Below are positions 54,625-64,000 of a stretch of DNA of 64,000 nucleotides, piece after piece (within the stretch, counting starts at the first letter, position 1; the number at the start of each line of letters is the position of its first letter). Made by a program: the position numbers and the translations under genes. The notes below the pieces were generated by a model that did no database searches, was not told the DNA's origin, and was given only the letters and a program-made list of their open reading frames with translations. This DNA comes from Harenicola maris. GTDB lineage: Bacteria > Pseudomonadota > Alphaproteobacteria > Rhodobacterales > Rhodobacteraceae. The stretch covers positions 806,001 through 870,000 of the forward strand of contig JADQAZ010000002.1 in assembly GCA_018524345.1 (NCBI GenBank), given 5' to 3'.

Positions 54625-56540
54625 GCCTGATCGCTGCCCTTCACCCGCGTATTCCCGCGCAGCTTAAGCCCCTTGCGCATCTGCTCCACCTCCCAGCGAT
54701 CTCTGCTGGGATAGGCCTCCAACGGGGGCAACTCGCCATAAAGCGCCTGCAACATGATGTCCCGCGCAACCGGCGCCGCAGCGGTAGAGCCGCCGCCGCC
54801 ATGCTCCACCACAACGGACACCGCATATTTGGGGTCGTCATAGGGGGCAAAGCCGACGAACAGCGCATGGTCGCGCTGCTCCCATGGTACATCCTGGTTG
54901 CGCACCACGACAGAGCGCACCTGACTGGTCCCCGTCTTGCCCGCCATGCGCATCTCGCGCGGCAGGATGCGGCTGCGATAGGCCGTGCCGCCGGATTCGT
55001 TACACACCGCATTCATCGCCTTGCGGATCTGGGTCAGGGCCGTGGGGCTGATGCCCAAAGGATCGGTGCCGATGATCGGCTCCTCGATCCCGTCGCGCGA
55101 CTTGATCAGGCGCGGCGCAATCTGCGTGCCACTGGCCAAACGCGCCGTCATCACAGCAAGCTGCATCGGCGAGGTCAGCACAAACCCCTGCCCGATAGAG
55201 GCGTTCAAACTGTCGCCCAAAACCCAGCCCTGATCGTAATTCGCCTCTTTCCACGCCTTGGTCGGGGTCAGCCCCCGCGCCACGGCGGACATCGGCACAT
55301 CATGCCGCTCCCCAAGGCCAAGCCGGTTGGCCATGGCGGTGATATTCTCGATCCCCGCCTTCAGGGCCAGCTCGTAGAAATAGACATCGCAGGAATTCTT
55401 GATCGCATCATGCAGGTCCATCGCGCCATGGCCGCTGCGCTTCCAACAGTGGAACTTGCGGCCTGCAACCTCCTTGTGACCGCGACAAGAGAAATGCTCT
55501 CCCGCTGTCACAACGCCTGCCTCCATCGCCGCCAAAACCGTCACCATCTTAAAGGTCGACCCGGGCGGATAAAGGCCCTGCACCGCCTTGTTCGCCAGCG
55601 GGCGGTATTTGTTCTCGGTCAGCTCTTTGTAATCGCTGACGGAAATGCCGCGCACGAATTTGTTCGGATCAAATGAGGGCGCCGACCCAACAGCCAGCAA
55701 ATCCCCGTTGCGCACATCCATCACCACGGCGGCGGCGGCCAGTTGCCCCTCAAGACGCGCCTGCACGAAATCCTGCAACCCGTGATCAATGGTCAGCTGG
55801 ATATCCGCGCCTGCCTCGCCCTCCTGACGGCCCAATTCGCGCATCACACGGCCGGAGGCATTCACCTCGATCCGCTTGTTGCCCGCCTTGCCCCGCAGGG
55901 GAAGCTCAAGCTTGTTCTCGACGCCCGACTTTCCGATCTGGAACTTCGGCGTCTGCAGCAGCGGATCGGGGTTTTCCAGCTTGCTCAGGTCATAATCCGA
56001 CACACGGCCAACATAGCCGATCACATGGGCCAGCTCCTCGGACAGGGGATAAACACGGCTCAGCCCCACCTCCGGCGTCACGCCAGGCAGGGCAGGGGCG
56101 TTCACCGCCACCTTGGCCACATCTTCCCAAGTCAGACGATCCTTGAGGGTGTATTCCAGAAACGGGCTGGCCTTGCGCATGTCCTTGACCGCCTCCTCGA
56201 CCTCCTCATCCGTCATCGGAATAAGGGTGCGCAGCTTGGCCAAAACCATTTCCACATCGCCCGCATCCTCGGGGACAATGGCAATGCGGTAAATCTGTTC
56301 GTTCTCGGCAAGGGCGGTGCCGTTGCGGTCAAAGATAAGGCCGCGGGTCGGCGGAATCAGACGAAACTTGATCCGGTTTTCCTCGGCCAACAGGCGAAAG
56401 GCGTCGGCCTGATCCACCTGCATATAGCGCATCCGCCCGCCCAGAACGGCGCCGGTGCCCACCATAACGCCGCCCATCAACAGGCTGCGCCGCGTTATGC
56501 AACGCACGCTTTCTTCGGTGTCTCTTGGCGGGCGTCTCAT
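54621..56540 (-). CDS. mrdA: Penicillin-binding protein 2
   Basis: A 639-residue elongation-specific transpeptidase. An N-terminal anchor is followed by the dimerisation domain (IPPTRGLIFDRNGTALAEN) and the transpeptidase domain with S328-T-F-K331 (PPGSTFKMV), SCD in KNSCDVYFYE, and KTG in MAGKTGTSQ. It cross-links side-wall peptidoglycan in the periplasm with RodA. ATG 56540 overlaps the mreD stop (ATGA); an upstream in-frame start inside mreD is unlikely. Confidence 0.95.
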   Translation of the reverse strand: MRRPPRDTEESVRCITRRSLLMGGVMVGTGAVLGGRMRYMQVDQADAFRLLAEENRIKFRLIPPTRGLIFDRNGTALAENEQIYRIAIVPEDAGDVEMVLAKLRTLIPMTDEEVEEAVKDMRKASPFLEYTLKDRLTWEDVAKVAVNAPALPGVTPEVGLSRVYPLSEELAHVIGYVGRVSDYDLSKLENPDPLLQTPKFQIGKSGVENKLELPLRGKAGNKRIEVNASGRVMRELGRQEGEAGADIQLTIDHGLQDFVQARLEGQLAAAAVVMDVRNGDLLAVGSAPSFDPNKFVRGISVSDYKELTENKYRPLANKAVQGLYPPGSTFKMVTVLAAMEAGVVTAGEHFSCRGHKEVAGRKFHCWKRSGHGAMDLHDAIKNSCDVYFYELALKAGIENITAMANRLGLGERHDVPMSAVARGLTPTKAWKEANYDQGWVLGDSLNASIGQGFVLTSPMQLAVMTARLASGTQIAPRLIKSRDGIEEPIIGTDPLGISPTALTQIRKAMNAVCNESGGTAYRSRILPREMRMAGKTGTSQVRSVVVRNQDVPWEQRDHALFVGFAPYDDPKYAVSVVVEHGGGGSTAAAPVARDIMLQALYGELPPLEAYPSRDRWEVEQMRKGLKLRGNTRVKGSDQA

Positions 56541-57076
56541 AGGCGGCTCCCCAATGCATCGGCCTCTCCGGGTGTCGCCTTGCGCAGCCCCATCGCCCAA
56601 CGGGACATAAACACAACGACCGGATAGGCCACCAAGGTAAATACCCCCTGCACCAATGCAAGCTTAAGCGCAGGGCGATCCACAGCAAACAATCCCAGCA
56701 TCATCTGATGCCCCGAGATCATCGCAAACGTCAGCAGCGCCACCAAACCCCACTCCAGCGGAAAGGGCAATTCACGACTAAGTGCCTGACGCGCCCGAAG
56801 GAACTCGGTCGCCAGCAACACCAGCATCGTCCACAGGCCGGGCGGCTGCTGGAACAGCATATCGCAAATCAGGAAGACGATCAAAATCAACCCTGCGGGC
56901 ACATAGGCGGGGCGGCGCAAAACCCATGCCATGGCCAATGCGGTGATCAAATCCGGCCCCGGAAGGTTCGTCGCGGTCATATCAAGCGGCAACATGCGGC
57001 CAAAGGCCAGCACCATCACCACCGCCGCAAACAACGCGCGATAGCCAAAGATTCGCAGGGTGACCGGATCAATCAT
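56537..57076 (-). CDS. mreD: Rod shape-determining protein MreD
   Basis: A 179-residue polytopic membrane protein with five or six helices (LFAAVVMVLAFGRMLPLD, ITALAMAWVLRRP, LVQGVFTLVAYPVVVFMSRW). MreD sequences diverge strongly, so identity rests on length, topology and the position between mreC and mrdA. The start overlaps the mreC stop by 4 bp. Confidence 0.88.
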   Translation of the reverse strand: MIDPVTLRIFGYRALFAAVVMVLAFGRMLPLDMTATNLPGPDLITALAMAWVLRRPAYVPAGLILIVFLICDMLFQQPPGLWTMLVLLATEFLRARQALSRELPFPLEWGLVALLTFAMISGHQMMLGLFAVDRPALKLALVQGVFTLVAYPVVVFMSRWAMGLRKATPGEADALGSRL

Positions 57077-58014
57077 TCGCCCACAGCCTCCGCCGCGGCG
57101 GTGTCCTCTTCGGTGGCCTCGCCTTCCGTTTGGCTGCCCAGCTCAGGCAGCGGATCGGTCAGGATCAGCCCGCCATGGTCGGTGATGATCTGCGCCCCGT
57201 GGCTGCGCAGCACCCGCAGAAACTCCAGCCGCTCGTAATCCGCCGAAAGCCGCACCCGAATCCGCTCGTCCGGCCCCCGCGCCAACTGCCCCACCAGCAA
57301 TCCGGCGGGGAACAACTTACCATCGCCCGAGGTCACAACCCGGCTCCCGGCTTCCACCGCATCGGCATCCTCAAGAAACTCGATCAGGGGCGCGGCGGTG
57401 TTATCCCCCGCCAAAATCCCCCGCTGGCCCGAGGGCAGGATGGTCACGGGAATCCGGCTCGCCGCATCGGTGAGCAGCACAACACGGCTGGTGCGATCGC
57501 CCACACCCGATATCCGCCCTACAAGGCCAAGCCCGTCCATCACCGCCCAGCCATCGACAATCCGGTCATGACGGCCAAGGTTCACCAGAACCGACTGCCG
57601 GAAGGGCGAGCCACTGTCGGCAATCACCACGCCGGAAACAGAAGTCAGCCGCGGATCAAGCCGCACATTGTTCAGGGCCAGAAGCTTGGCGTTCTGCTCC
57701 TCCAGCCGCACAGCGGCCTCTTTCCAGCTTTCCATCTGCTGCAACTCGCGCCGCAGCTCTTGGTTCTGCTCGTAAAGCCGCTGATAGGACTGCGCGGCCT
57801 CCACCATATTCGACATCCGCGTCAGCGGAACAGAGGCCCACTCGAAACTCGGCACAACGCGGTCAATCAGAGCAATGCGAAACCGCTCCACACGCGGGCT
57901 GTCAATCCGCCAGAGCAAGAAGAGCCCAAGGCACAAAACAACCATAAACCCGATCAGAATCCGTCTGATCGGGCTGGTAAAGTCTTCGCGCGTTCCTCGG
58001 TCTCTATGTGCCAT
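57073..58014 (-). CDS. mreC: Rod shape-determining protein MreC
   Basis: A 313-residue periplasmic scaffold with an N-terminal helix (ILIGFMVVLCLGLFLLW), a coiled coil (RLYEQNQELRRELQQMESWK) and the beta domain with VLVNLGRHDRIVDGWAVMD and GLVGRISGVGDRTSRVVLLT. The C-terminus is an acidic Glu/Ala tail. It links MreB filaments to RodA-PBP2. It lies between mreB and mreD in the usual order. Confidence 0.95.
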   Translation of the reverse strand: MAHRDRGTREDFTSPIRRILIGFMVVLCLGLFLLWRIDSPRVERFRIALIDRVVPSFEWASVPLTRMSNMVEAAQSYQRLYEQNQELRRELQQMESWKEAAVRLEEQNAKLLALNNVRLDPRLTSVSGVVIADSGSPFRQSVLVNLGRHDRIVDGWAVMDGLGLVGRISGVGDRTSRVVLLTDAASRIPVTILPSGQRGILAGDNTAAPLIEFLEDADAVEAGSRVVTSGDGKLFPAGLLVGQLARGPDERIRVRLSADYERLEFLRVLRSHGAQIITDHGGLILTDPLPELGSQTEGEATEEDTAAAEAVGE

Positions 58015-58058
58015 ATCGCAGGTGTTCAGCCCTCATCGCTGGCCCCGGTCAATGGGCC

Positions 58059-59096
<1,038 letters not shown>

Positions 59097-59291
59097 CTAC
59101 GCTCGATCCTTTGCCCGTCAGGTCGCGCCTTTGGGGCAGGTGCGACTCATGGTGCCGCGACTCCCCCGCAAGGGCGCGAACCCAGCCGCTTATAGGGCGG
59201 TGTTGAGATGTGTTAAAGGCCCCCCGCACGCCTTTTCCGCGATCCGCCTCCTATAGGCTGACTTCTGCGCGTCAGCGGATATAGTGCCGCC

Positions 59292-59960
59292 ATGACCCGC
59301 GAAACCGACCTGTATCAACCCGTCAAAACCTTCCTTGAGGGGCAGGGCTATGAGGTCAAATCAGAGGTCGGCGCCGCCGATGTCGTCGCCCTGCGCGCGG
59401 GCGAGGACGATCCCGTCATAGTAGAGCTGAAAACCGCCTTCTCCCTCACCTTGGTGCATCAGGGCGTCGCACGGCAGGCGGTGACAGACTGGGTCTACCT
59501 CGCGATTCCCCGCGGCTCCGGCCGCCGCTGGCTCGCCGCGCTCAAGGCGAACAAAAGTCTTCTCCGAAGACTTGGCCTGGGCCTCATAACGGTGCGCCTG
59601 TCCGACGGGTTGCTGGAGGTCGTGCAAGACCCCGCCCCCTATACCCCCCGCAAAAGCAAGCCGCGCAAAACCCGCCTGCTGCGCGAATTCGCCCGCCGCA
59701 CGGGCGATCCCAACACCGGCGGCGCCACGCGGCAGGGGCTGATCACCGCCTACCGGCAGGACGCTGTCCGCTGCGCCCGCCACCTCCTTGCCGAGGGGCC
59801 CAGCAAAGGCGCCCATGTCGCCAAGGCCACCGGCGTCGCCAAAGCCACCGCCATGATGGCCGCCGATCACTACGGCTGGTTCGAACGGGTCGAAAAAGGC
59901 ATCTACGCCCTCACGCCCAAGGGGCAAGCCGCCCTGACCGAATACAAAGACGCCCTCTAA
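59292..59960 (+). CDS. DUF2161 PD-(D/E)XK-like phosphodiesterase
   Basis: A 222-residue protein starting TRETDLYQPVKTFLEGQGYE. D30, E45 and K47 (GAADVVAL, VIVELKT) form the D-x(n)-E-x-K nuclease core, and HQGVARQAVTDWVYLAIPR follows. The C-terminal 70 residues look like a winged helix (AKATGVAKATAMMAADHYGW). The family is uncharacterised. It could be a DNA repair or restriction-type nuclease, but no partner genes are adjacent. Confidence 0.82.
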   Translation: MTRETDLYQPVKTFLEGQGYEVKSEVGAADVVALRAGEDDPVIVELKTAFSLTLVHQGVARQAVTDWVYLAIPRGSGRRWLAALKANKSLLRRLGLGLITVRLSDGLLEVVQDPAPYTPRKSKPRKTRLLREFARRTGDPNTGGATRQGLITAYRQDAVRCARHLLAEGPSKGAHVAKATGVAKATAMMAADHYGWFERVEKGIYALTPKGQAALTEYKDAL

Positions 59961-60029
59961 CCCCCGCCCAGAGGCCCCGATTTGACCTGCCGCTGCCCCT
60001 CTGCCAGTCTGGGCACAGGAGGAAAGGCA

Positions 60030-61160
60030 ATGAAACAAGGCATCGCGGCGATTTTCCTATCGGCCCTTCCGGCGCTCGGCGCCCTCCCGGCCGCTTCCGA
60101 AACACAGCAGACCACCTGCAAGGCGATCTTCGACCAATTCGTGCAGGATAACCCCGTTGACCTGTCGCAATGCCAAGCGACCGAGGCGGTCTATACCCTC
60201 GACGATTGCCCCAAACCCGACCTCTATAACGGCGCGCCCCAGACCACCCATATCATCCTCGCCCTCGACGCCTCCGGCTCCATGGCGGGCCGCCTCGGAA
60301 CCCGCAGCAAAATGGAGATCGCCAAATCAGAGGCCCGCGCCTTCCTCGGAGATGTCCACAGCTCCAGCAAAGTCTCCCTCGTGGTCTACGGCCACCGCGG
60401 CGACAATTCCGAGGCTGGCAAACCCGCCTCCTGTACCAGCGCAGAGGTCCTGCACGGCTTCGACGCCCGCCGCAGCGCCCTCAAAGACAGCATCACAGCG
60501 CTCCAGCCCACCGGCTGGACCCCGCTCGCGGGCGTGCTGGATTTCATCGCCGAAGACCTCGCCAAACTCCCCGCCGAACGGGCGGGCAAACCAACAGCCC
60601 CGGTGGTCTACCTGATCTCGGACGGCGAGGAGACCTGCGAAGGCGACCCGGTCGCCGCCGCCACACGCCTCGCCAATACGGGCATCCGCACAACGCTGCA
60701 CACCATCGGCTTCGACGCCGATGCCGCAACCACCGCCCAGCTGGAGGCGATCTCGAAAGCAGGCGGCGGGCGCTACTATCCGGCCAAAGACGCCAAAGCC
60801 CTGCGCGACCAGTTGCAAAAAATCCAGGCCTCTCAAGGCGCGGCCTACCGCTACAACTACTGCATCAACATCAACGCCGCCCGCATCTCCGGCGCGCATC
60901 AAAAAGCCGCCCGTGATGCCTTCCAGTGCTACCAGAAAAACAGCCCGATCGCCTTCACCCAGAAACTCTCCAAACTCACCCGCACCGCTGCCGAGGGCAG
61001 CGATCTGGACAATTGCGCCCTCCGGCTCTTCTCCCTCGGGCAGGACTACGTCGCTCCCCACCGCAACTGGATCAACCAGAACTACGACCCCCATATCAAA
61101 GCCGCCGTCGAGAACTCCCGCGCCTATATCCGCGACATGGGCCGGATCGAGGTCAAATAA
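60030..61160 (+). CDS. Secreted von Willebrand factor A domain protein
   Basis: A 376-residue protein with a signal peptide (KQGIAAIFLSALPALGALPA) and a VWA domain holding an intact MIDAS DASGS (D80, S82, S84) plus ISDGEETCEGDP later. The C-terminal 110 residues contain several Cys and no recognised domain. It probably acts in the periplasm or at the surface as a metal-dependent binding protein. AGGAGG lies 7 bp before ATG 60030, which fixes the start. Confidence 0.88.
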   Translation: MKQGIAAIFLSALPALGALPAASETQQTTCKAIFDQFVQDNPVDLSQCQATEAVYTLDDCPKPDLYNGAPQTTHIILALDASGSMAGRLGTRSKMEIAKSEARAFLGDVHSSSKVSLVVYGHRGDNSEAGKPASCTSAEVLHGFDARRSALKDSITALQPTGWTPLAGVLDFIAEDLAKLPAERAGKPTAPVVYLISDGEETCEGDPVAAATRLANTGIRTTLHTIGFDADAATTAQLEAISKAGGGRYYPAKDAKALRDQLQKIQASQGAAYRYNYCININAARISGAHQKAARDAFQCYQKNSPIAFTQKLSKLTRTAAEGSDLDNCALRLFSLGQDYVAPHRNWINQNYDPHIKAAVENSRAYIRDMGRIEVK

Positions 61161-61202
61161 CCCCGCCCCAAAAACACGAAAAGCGGGGAACAATCCGCCC
61201 CC

Positions 61203-61254
61203 CGCTTCTTATTGGTTCAAATATCCCCGCCGGAGGCGAGAAATCTTTTACGAC
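61203..61254. repeat. 3'-end dispersed element, copy D
   Basis: CGCTTCTTATTGGTTCAAAT, ATCCCCGCCGGAGGC, then AAATCTTTTACGAC. The similarity with copy A extends about 15 bp past the core and here covers the stop codon of leuA. Confidence 0.75.
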
Positions 61255-62819
61255 ACGTCCTTATAGGACACCTCGCGGCGATCCGCATTCGGCCCCATCT
61301 TCTCGCGCCGCACCCGCAAACGGTTGAGAGCGGTGACATAGGCCTTGGCCGAGGCCACAACCGTATCGGTATCGGCGGCCTCGCCCGTGGCGATATAACC
61401 GTCCTCCTCCATCCGCACGGAAACAGTGGCCTGCGCATCGGTCCCCTCGGTCACGGCGCTCACCTGATACAGCTGCAAGCGCGCGCCGTGGGGATAAAGG
61501 GCCTTCACCGCGTTGAAGGCACTGTCCACCGGCCCGTCACCCTCGGCGGTAACGCTTGCCTCCTCGCCGCCAATCGACAGGGTCATATCGGCGGTCTGTG
61601 GCCCCTCGGTGCCGCACACAACCCGCAAGGACACCAGCTTCAGGTATTCCGCCGCAGGGTCAGAAGAGGCCTCACGCATCAGCGCCAGCAGATCGTCGTC
61701 AAACACCTCTTTCTTGCGGTCGGCCAGTTCCTTGAACCGCACGAAGACATCCTTGAGCTGGTTATCCCCCAACTCATAGCCCAGATCCGACAGCTTGGAG
61801 CGCAGCGCCGCCCGCCCCGAATGCTTGCCCATCACCAGATTGGTCTCGGTCAGGCCCACATCCTCGGGGCGCATGATCTCGAAGGTCTCGGCGTTCTTGA
61901 GCATCCCGTCCTGATGGATGCCGCTCTCATGGGCAAAGGCGTTCTTGCCCACAATCGCCTTGTTGTGCTGCACGGCAAAGCCCGAAACACTGGCCACACG
62001 GCGGCTGATATGCATCAACTTGGTGGTCTCGATCCCGGTGGTGAAAGGCATGATATCGCCGCGCACCCGCAGGGCCATGACAACCTCCTCCAGCGCCGTA
62101 TTCCCGGCCCGCTCGCCAAGGCCGTTGATGGTGCATTCGATCTGCCGCGCACCGGCCTCTACAGCGGCAAGGCTGTTGGCGGTCGCCATGCCCAGATCGT
62201 TGTGACAATGGGTGGCGAAAACCACATCCCCAGCGCCGGGAACCTCGGCAATCAACCGGCGGATCAACTCGGCGCTCTCGCGCGGCGCGGTATAGCCCAC
62301 AGTGTCGGGCACATTGATCGTCGTCGCCCCGGCCTTGATCGCAATCTCGATGGTCCGCACCAAGTAATCGAACTCGGTCCGCGTCGCATCCATCGGCGAC
62401 CACTGGATATTGTCACACAGGTTGCGCGCATGGCTGACGGTCTCGTGGATCCGCTCGGCCATCTCGTCCTGCGTCAGGTTCGGAATGGCGCGGTGCAGGG
62501 GCGATGTGCCGATAAAAGTGTGAATCCGCGGCTGCTTGGCGTGTTTCACGGCCTCCCAGCAGCGGTCGATATCGCCAATGCTGGCCCGTGCCAGCCCGCA
62601 GATCACTGCATTCTTCGATTGCCGCGCAATCTCCGACACGGCGTTAAAATCCCCTTCCGAGGCAATGGGGAAACCGGCTTCGATGATATCCACGCCCATC
62701 TCGTCCAACAGGCCTGCGATCTCCAGCTTCTCGGCATGGGTCATGGTTGCGCCGGGGCTCTGCTCGCCATCGCGCAATGTGGTGTCGAAAATAACGACGC
62801 GGTCTTTTTCGGTGCTCAT
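61248..62819 (-). CDS. leuA: 2-isopropylmalate synthase
   Basis: A 523-residue LeuA, which condenses 2-oxoisovalerate with acetyl-CoA as the first step of leucine synthesis. The catalytic barrel starts with VVIFDTTLRDGEQSPGATM and includes HCHNDLGMATANSLAAVEAG; the C-terminal LeuA dimer/allosteric domain (SAFNAVKALYPHGARLQLYQ) is complete, so leucine feedback is expected. ATG 62819 is the family start. A leucine-rich leader peptide lies upstream and suggests transcriptional or translational attenuation. Confidence 0.96.
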   Translation of the reverse strand: MSTEKDRVVIFDTTLRDGEQSPGATMTHAEKLEIAGLLDEMGVDIIEAGFPIASEGDFNAVSEIARQSKNAVICGLARASIGDIDRCWEAVKHAKQPRIHTFIGTSPLHRAIPNLTQDEMAERIHETVSHARNLCDNIQWSPMDATRTEFDYLVRTIEIAIKAGATTINVPDTVGYTAPRESAELIRRLIAEVPGAGDVVFATHCHNDLGMATANSLAAVEAGARQIECTINGLGERAGNTALEEVVMALRVRGDIMPFTTGIETTKLMHISRRVASVSGFAVQHNKAIVGKNAFAHESGIHQDGMLKNAETFEIMRPEDVGLTETNLVMGKHSGRAALRSKLSDLGYELGDNQLKDVFVRFKELADRKKEVFDDDLLALMREASSDPAAEYLKLVSLRVVCGTEGPQTADMTLSIGGEEASVTAEGDGPVDSAFNAVKALYPHGARLQLYQVSAVTEGTDAQATVSVRMEEDGYIATGEAADTDTVVASAKAYVTALNRLRVRREKMGPNADRREVSYKDVS

Positions 62820-62864
62820 ATCTGAGGTCTTTCTCAACTGGTCTTGTCTATTCTGGGTGTATCT

Positions 62865-62914
62865 GGTGCGGCTTGTCTCCCCTGAGCGGTCGCACCAAAA
62901 GGCACGCTCAGAGG
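62865..62914 (-). promoter_or_regulatory. Competing hairpins between leader peptide and leuA
   Basis: On the minus strand CCTCTGAGCG (62905-62914) can pair with CGCTCAGGGG (62879-62888). GGTGCG (62891-62896) can pair with CGCACC (62865-62870). Each stem's loop contains one arm of the other, so they are mutually exclusive or form a pseudoknot. The first stem starts within the last codons of the leader peptide. No T tract follows either stem. Confidence 0.5.
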
Positions 62915-62988
62915 CGGCTAAGACGCAGTAGGTCAAGCAAAAGCGCGCCCATGGGGGCGGCGTTGGCGATATGCGGGTGCTTGATCAT
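62908..62988 (-). CDS. leuL: Leucine leader peptide (attenuation control of leuA)
   Basis: A 26-codon ORF: MIKHPHIANAAP followed by MGALLLDLLRLSRL and stop. Seven of its last eleven residues are Leu, which is the hallmark of a leu attenuator peptide. It ends 88 bp before leuA on the same strand. A -10-like TATAGT ends 6 bp before the ATG, so the transcript may begin at or very near the start codon (leaderless). A second Met at codon 13 is an alternative start. Confidence 0.72.
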   Translation of the reverse strand: MIKHPHIANAAPMGALLLDLLRLSRL

Positions 62989-62994
62989 GGCGCG

Positions 62995-63022
62995 ACTATA
63001 GCCCCGCCTTTGACGCGGCAAA
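62995..63022 (-). promoter_or_regulatory. Putative leu promoter
   Basis: On the minus strand TTTGCC (63017-63022) and TATAGT (62995-63000) are separated by 16 bp. Transcription would start around 62988-62990, at the leader peptide ATG. Confidence 0.5.
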
Positions 63023-63087
63023 AGGGCTTTTGCACATCGGCATGCATTTTCCTACCATGACAGCAGGCCAGATCGCAGGGGAACGCC

Positions 63088-63753
63088 ATGCAGAACACCT
63101 TACTCATCGGCGCATCGGGCGGCATCGGCAGGGCGCTCACTGCGGCGCTGACGCAGCGCGGCGGCACGGTCACCCCCCTCTCGCGCAGCGAAAACGCCCT
63201 CGACCTGACGGATGAGGACAGCATCAAATCCGCGCTGGAGCCCCTGACCGGCCCCTATGACGCGGTGATCCTCGCCACCGGCGCGCTGGAGATCAACGGG
63301 GCCGCCCCCGAGAAATCCCTCTCCCACCTCAGTGCCCCCGCCCTGATGGACCAATTCGCCCTCAACGCCATCGGCCCCGCCCTTGTCCTGAAACATGCGC
63401 GCAGGCTGCTGCCGCGCGACCGCCGCTCTGTCTTTGCCGCGCTCTCGGCGCGGGTCGGCTCCATCGGCGACAACCGGCTCGGCGGCTGGTATAGCTACCG
63501 CGCCGCCAAGGCCGCCCTGAACCAGCTGATCCATACAGGCGCCATCGAACTGGCCCGCACCCACCCGCAGGCGCTCTGCATCTGCCTGCACCCCGGAACA
63601 GTCGCCACCGATTTCACCCGGAAATACCAAAGCACCCATCCCACAGTCCCGCCGCAGGAGGCGGCGGAAAATCTGCTGCGGGTGATGGATGGCCTCACGC
63701 CGCAGGACACAGGCGGGTTTTACGATTGGGCGGGCAAACCGATCCCCTGGTAG
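63088..63753 (+). CDS. Short-chain dehydrogenase/reductase (C-factor-like)
   Basis: A 221-residue SDR with the cofactor loop GASGGIGRAL (8-17) and the catalytic S120, Y137 and K141 (YSYRAAKAALN). GGWYSYRAAK together with the short length resembles CsgA/C-factor-type SDRs. The substrate is unknown and the enzyme should be cytosolic. Its 3' end overlaps the convergent alpha/beta hydrolase gene by 34 bp. Confidence 0.87.
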   Translation: MQNTLLIGASGGIGRALTAALTQRGGTVTPLSRSENALDLTDEDSIKSALEPLTGPYDAVILATGALEINGAAPEKSLSHLSAPALMDQFALNAIGPALVLKHARRLLPRDRRSVFAALSARVGSIGDNRLGGWYSYRAAKAALNQLIHTGAIELARTHPQALCICLHPGTVATDFTRKYQSTHPTVPPQEAAENLLRVMDGLTPQDTGGFYDWAGKPIPW

Positions 63754-64000
63754 GCCGCGCCCAAAACGCCAGAGGCGCGGATCGCCGCGGCCACCTGCAC
63801 GGGATGGGACAGGGGCACCATATGCCCCGCCCCCTCGATCACCACGCTCTGCGCGCCCTTGATCCGTGCCGCCAGCCCGCGGTGAATCGCATGCACAACG
63901 CTCTGCGTCTGCGCCCCGGCCACCAACAGAACGGGCAGGTCCAAAGCCTCCAGAACGCCAGAGGTCAAAAGTCCCGCGCAGTCCTCCTCGATCGCATCGG
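63720..64000 (-). CDS. Alpha/beta hydrolase, C-terminal part only
   Basis: About 92 residues are visible; the frame is open to the window edge, so the N-terminal part with the nucleophile is outside. LDLPVLLVAGAQTQSVV is the strand before the acidic residue, and IEGAGHMVPLSHPVQVA contains the catalytic His. The substrate cannot be predicted. Confidence 0.75.
   Translation of the reverse strand, partial: DAIEEDCAGLLTSGVLEALDLPVLLVAGAQTQSVVHAIHRGLAARIKGAQSVVIEGAGHMVPLSHPVQVAAAIRASGVLGAAYQGIGLPAQS

Overview
The window looks like chromosomal DNA from a GC-rich (about 63 %) alphaproteobacterium of the order Rhodobacterales, probably the Roseobacter group. The evidence is a TCA-cycle supercluster (sdhCDA, mdh, sucCDAB, lpd, sdhB) interleaved with ethylmalonyl-CoA pathway genes (mch, mcl2, ecm, ccr), a TIGR02300-type acidic protein, an HvrA/H-NS-like protein and a LuxR/LuxI pair. 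I saw no insertion sequence, integrase, CRISPR array or rRNA.

Layout. 1-2.75 kb: hexuronate catabolism (uxaC, cut by the window edge, and a uxuB-like reductase). 2.8-8.6 kb: an SGNH/GSCFA pair, tRNA-Ala(GGC), a TIGR02300 protein, a YgjP-like metallopeptidase, a GntR regulator, and a glycosyltransferase/sulfotransferase pair. 8.6-33 kb: the central carbon block. sdhC-D-A, then mch, a DUF1737 protein, an NnrU protein and mcl2 run on the minus strand. mdh, sucC, a lipoprotein, sucD, sucA, sucB, an L,D-transpeptidase, a zinc-ribbon protein and lpd run on the plus strand. sdhB lies alone about 20 kb from sdhCDA. 33-39 kb: HvrA, then ecm divergent from an acyltransferase and ccr. Ccr, Ecm, Mch and Mcl2 would carry C2 units from crotonyl-CoA towards malate, succinate and glyoxylate, feeding the neighbouring TCA enzymes. 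39-42 kb: a small ORF, LuxR, LuxI and a RecD-like helicase.

42.3-52.1 kb: an orphan type VI secretion island. After vgrG come two back-to-back effector modules, each with its own DUF4123 adaptor. The minus-strand module is DUF4123, then a protein with a metzincin-type zinc motif (HEIGHACGLEH plus a later Met-turn), then an unknown protein. The plus-strand module is PAAR, DUF4123, a Gly/Ala-rich effector-like protein and a membrane-anchored formylglycine-enzyme-fold protein that lacks the expected active-site cysteines. This is the part of the window most likely to be new biology.

52-64 kb: ghrA and a VOC protein, the rod-shape operon mreB-C-D-mrdA-rodA, a DUF2161 nuclease-like protein, a VWA protein, leuA with an upstream leucine-rich leader peptide that may be translated from a leaderless start, an SDR and a truncated alpha/beta hydrolase.

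Regulatory signals not explained by genes include the palindrome TGTGATCACA once upstream of sdhC and twice (21 bp apart) upstream of sucC, an approximately 40-bp element recurring four times at gene 3' ends, an 11-bp-phased triple repeat before lpd, and several strong hairpin terminators.
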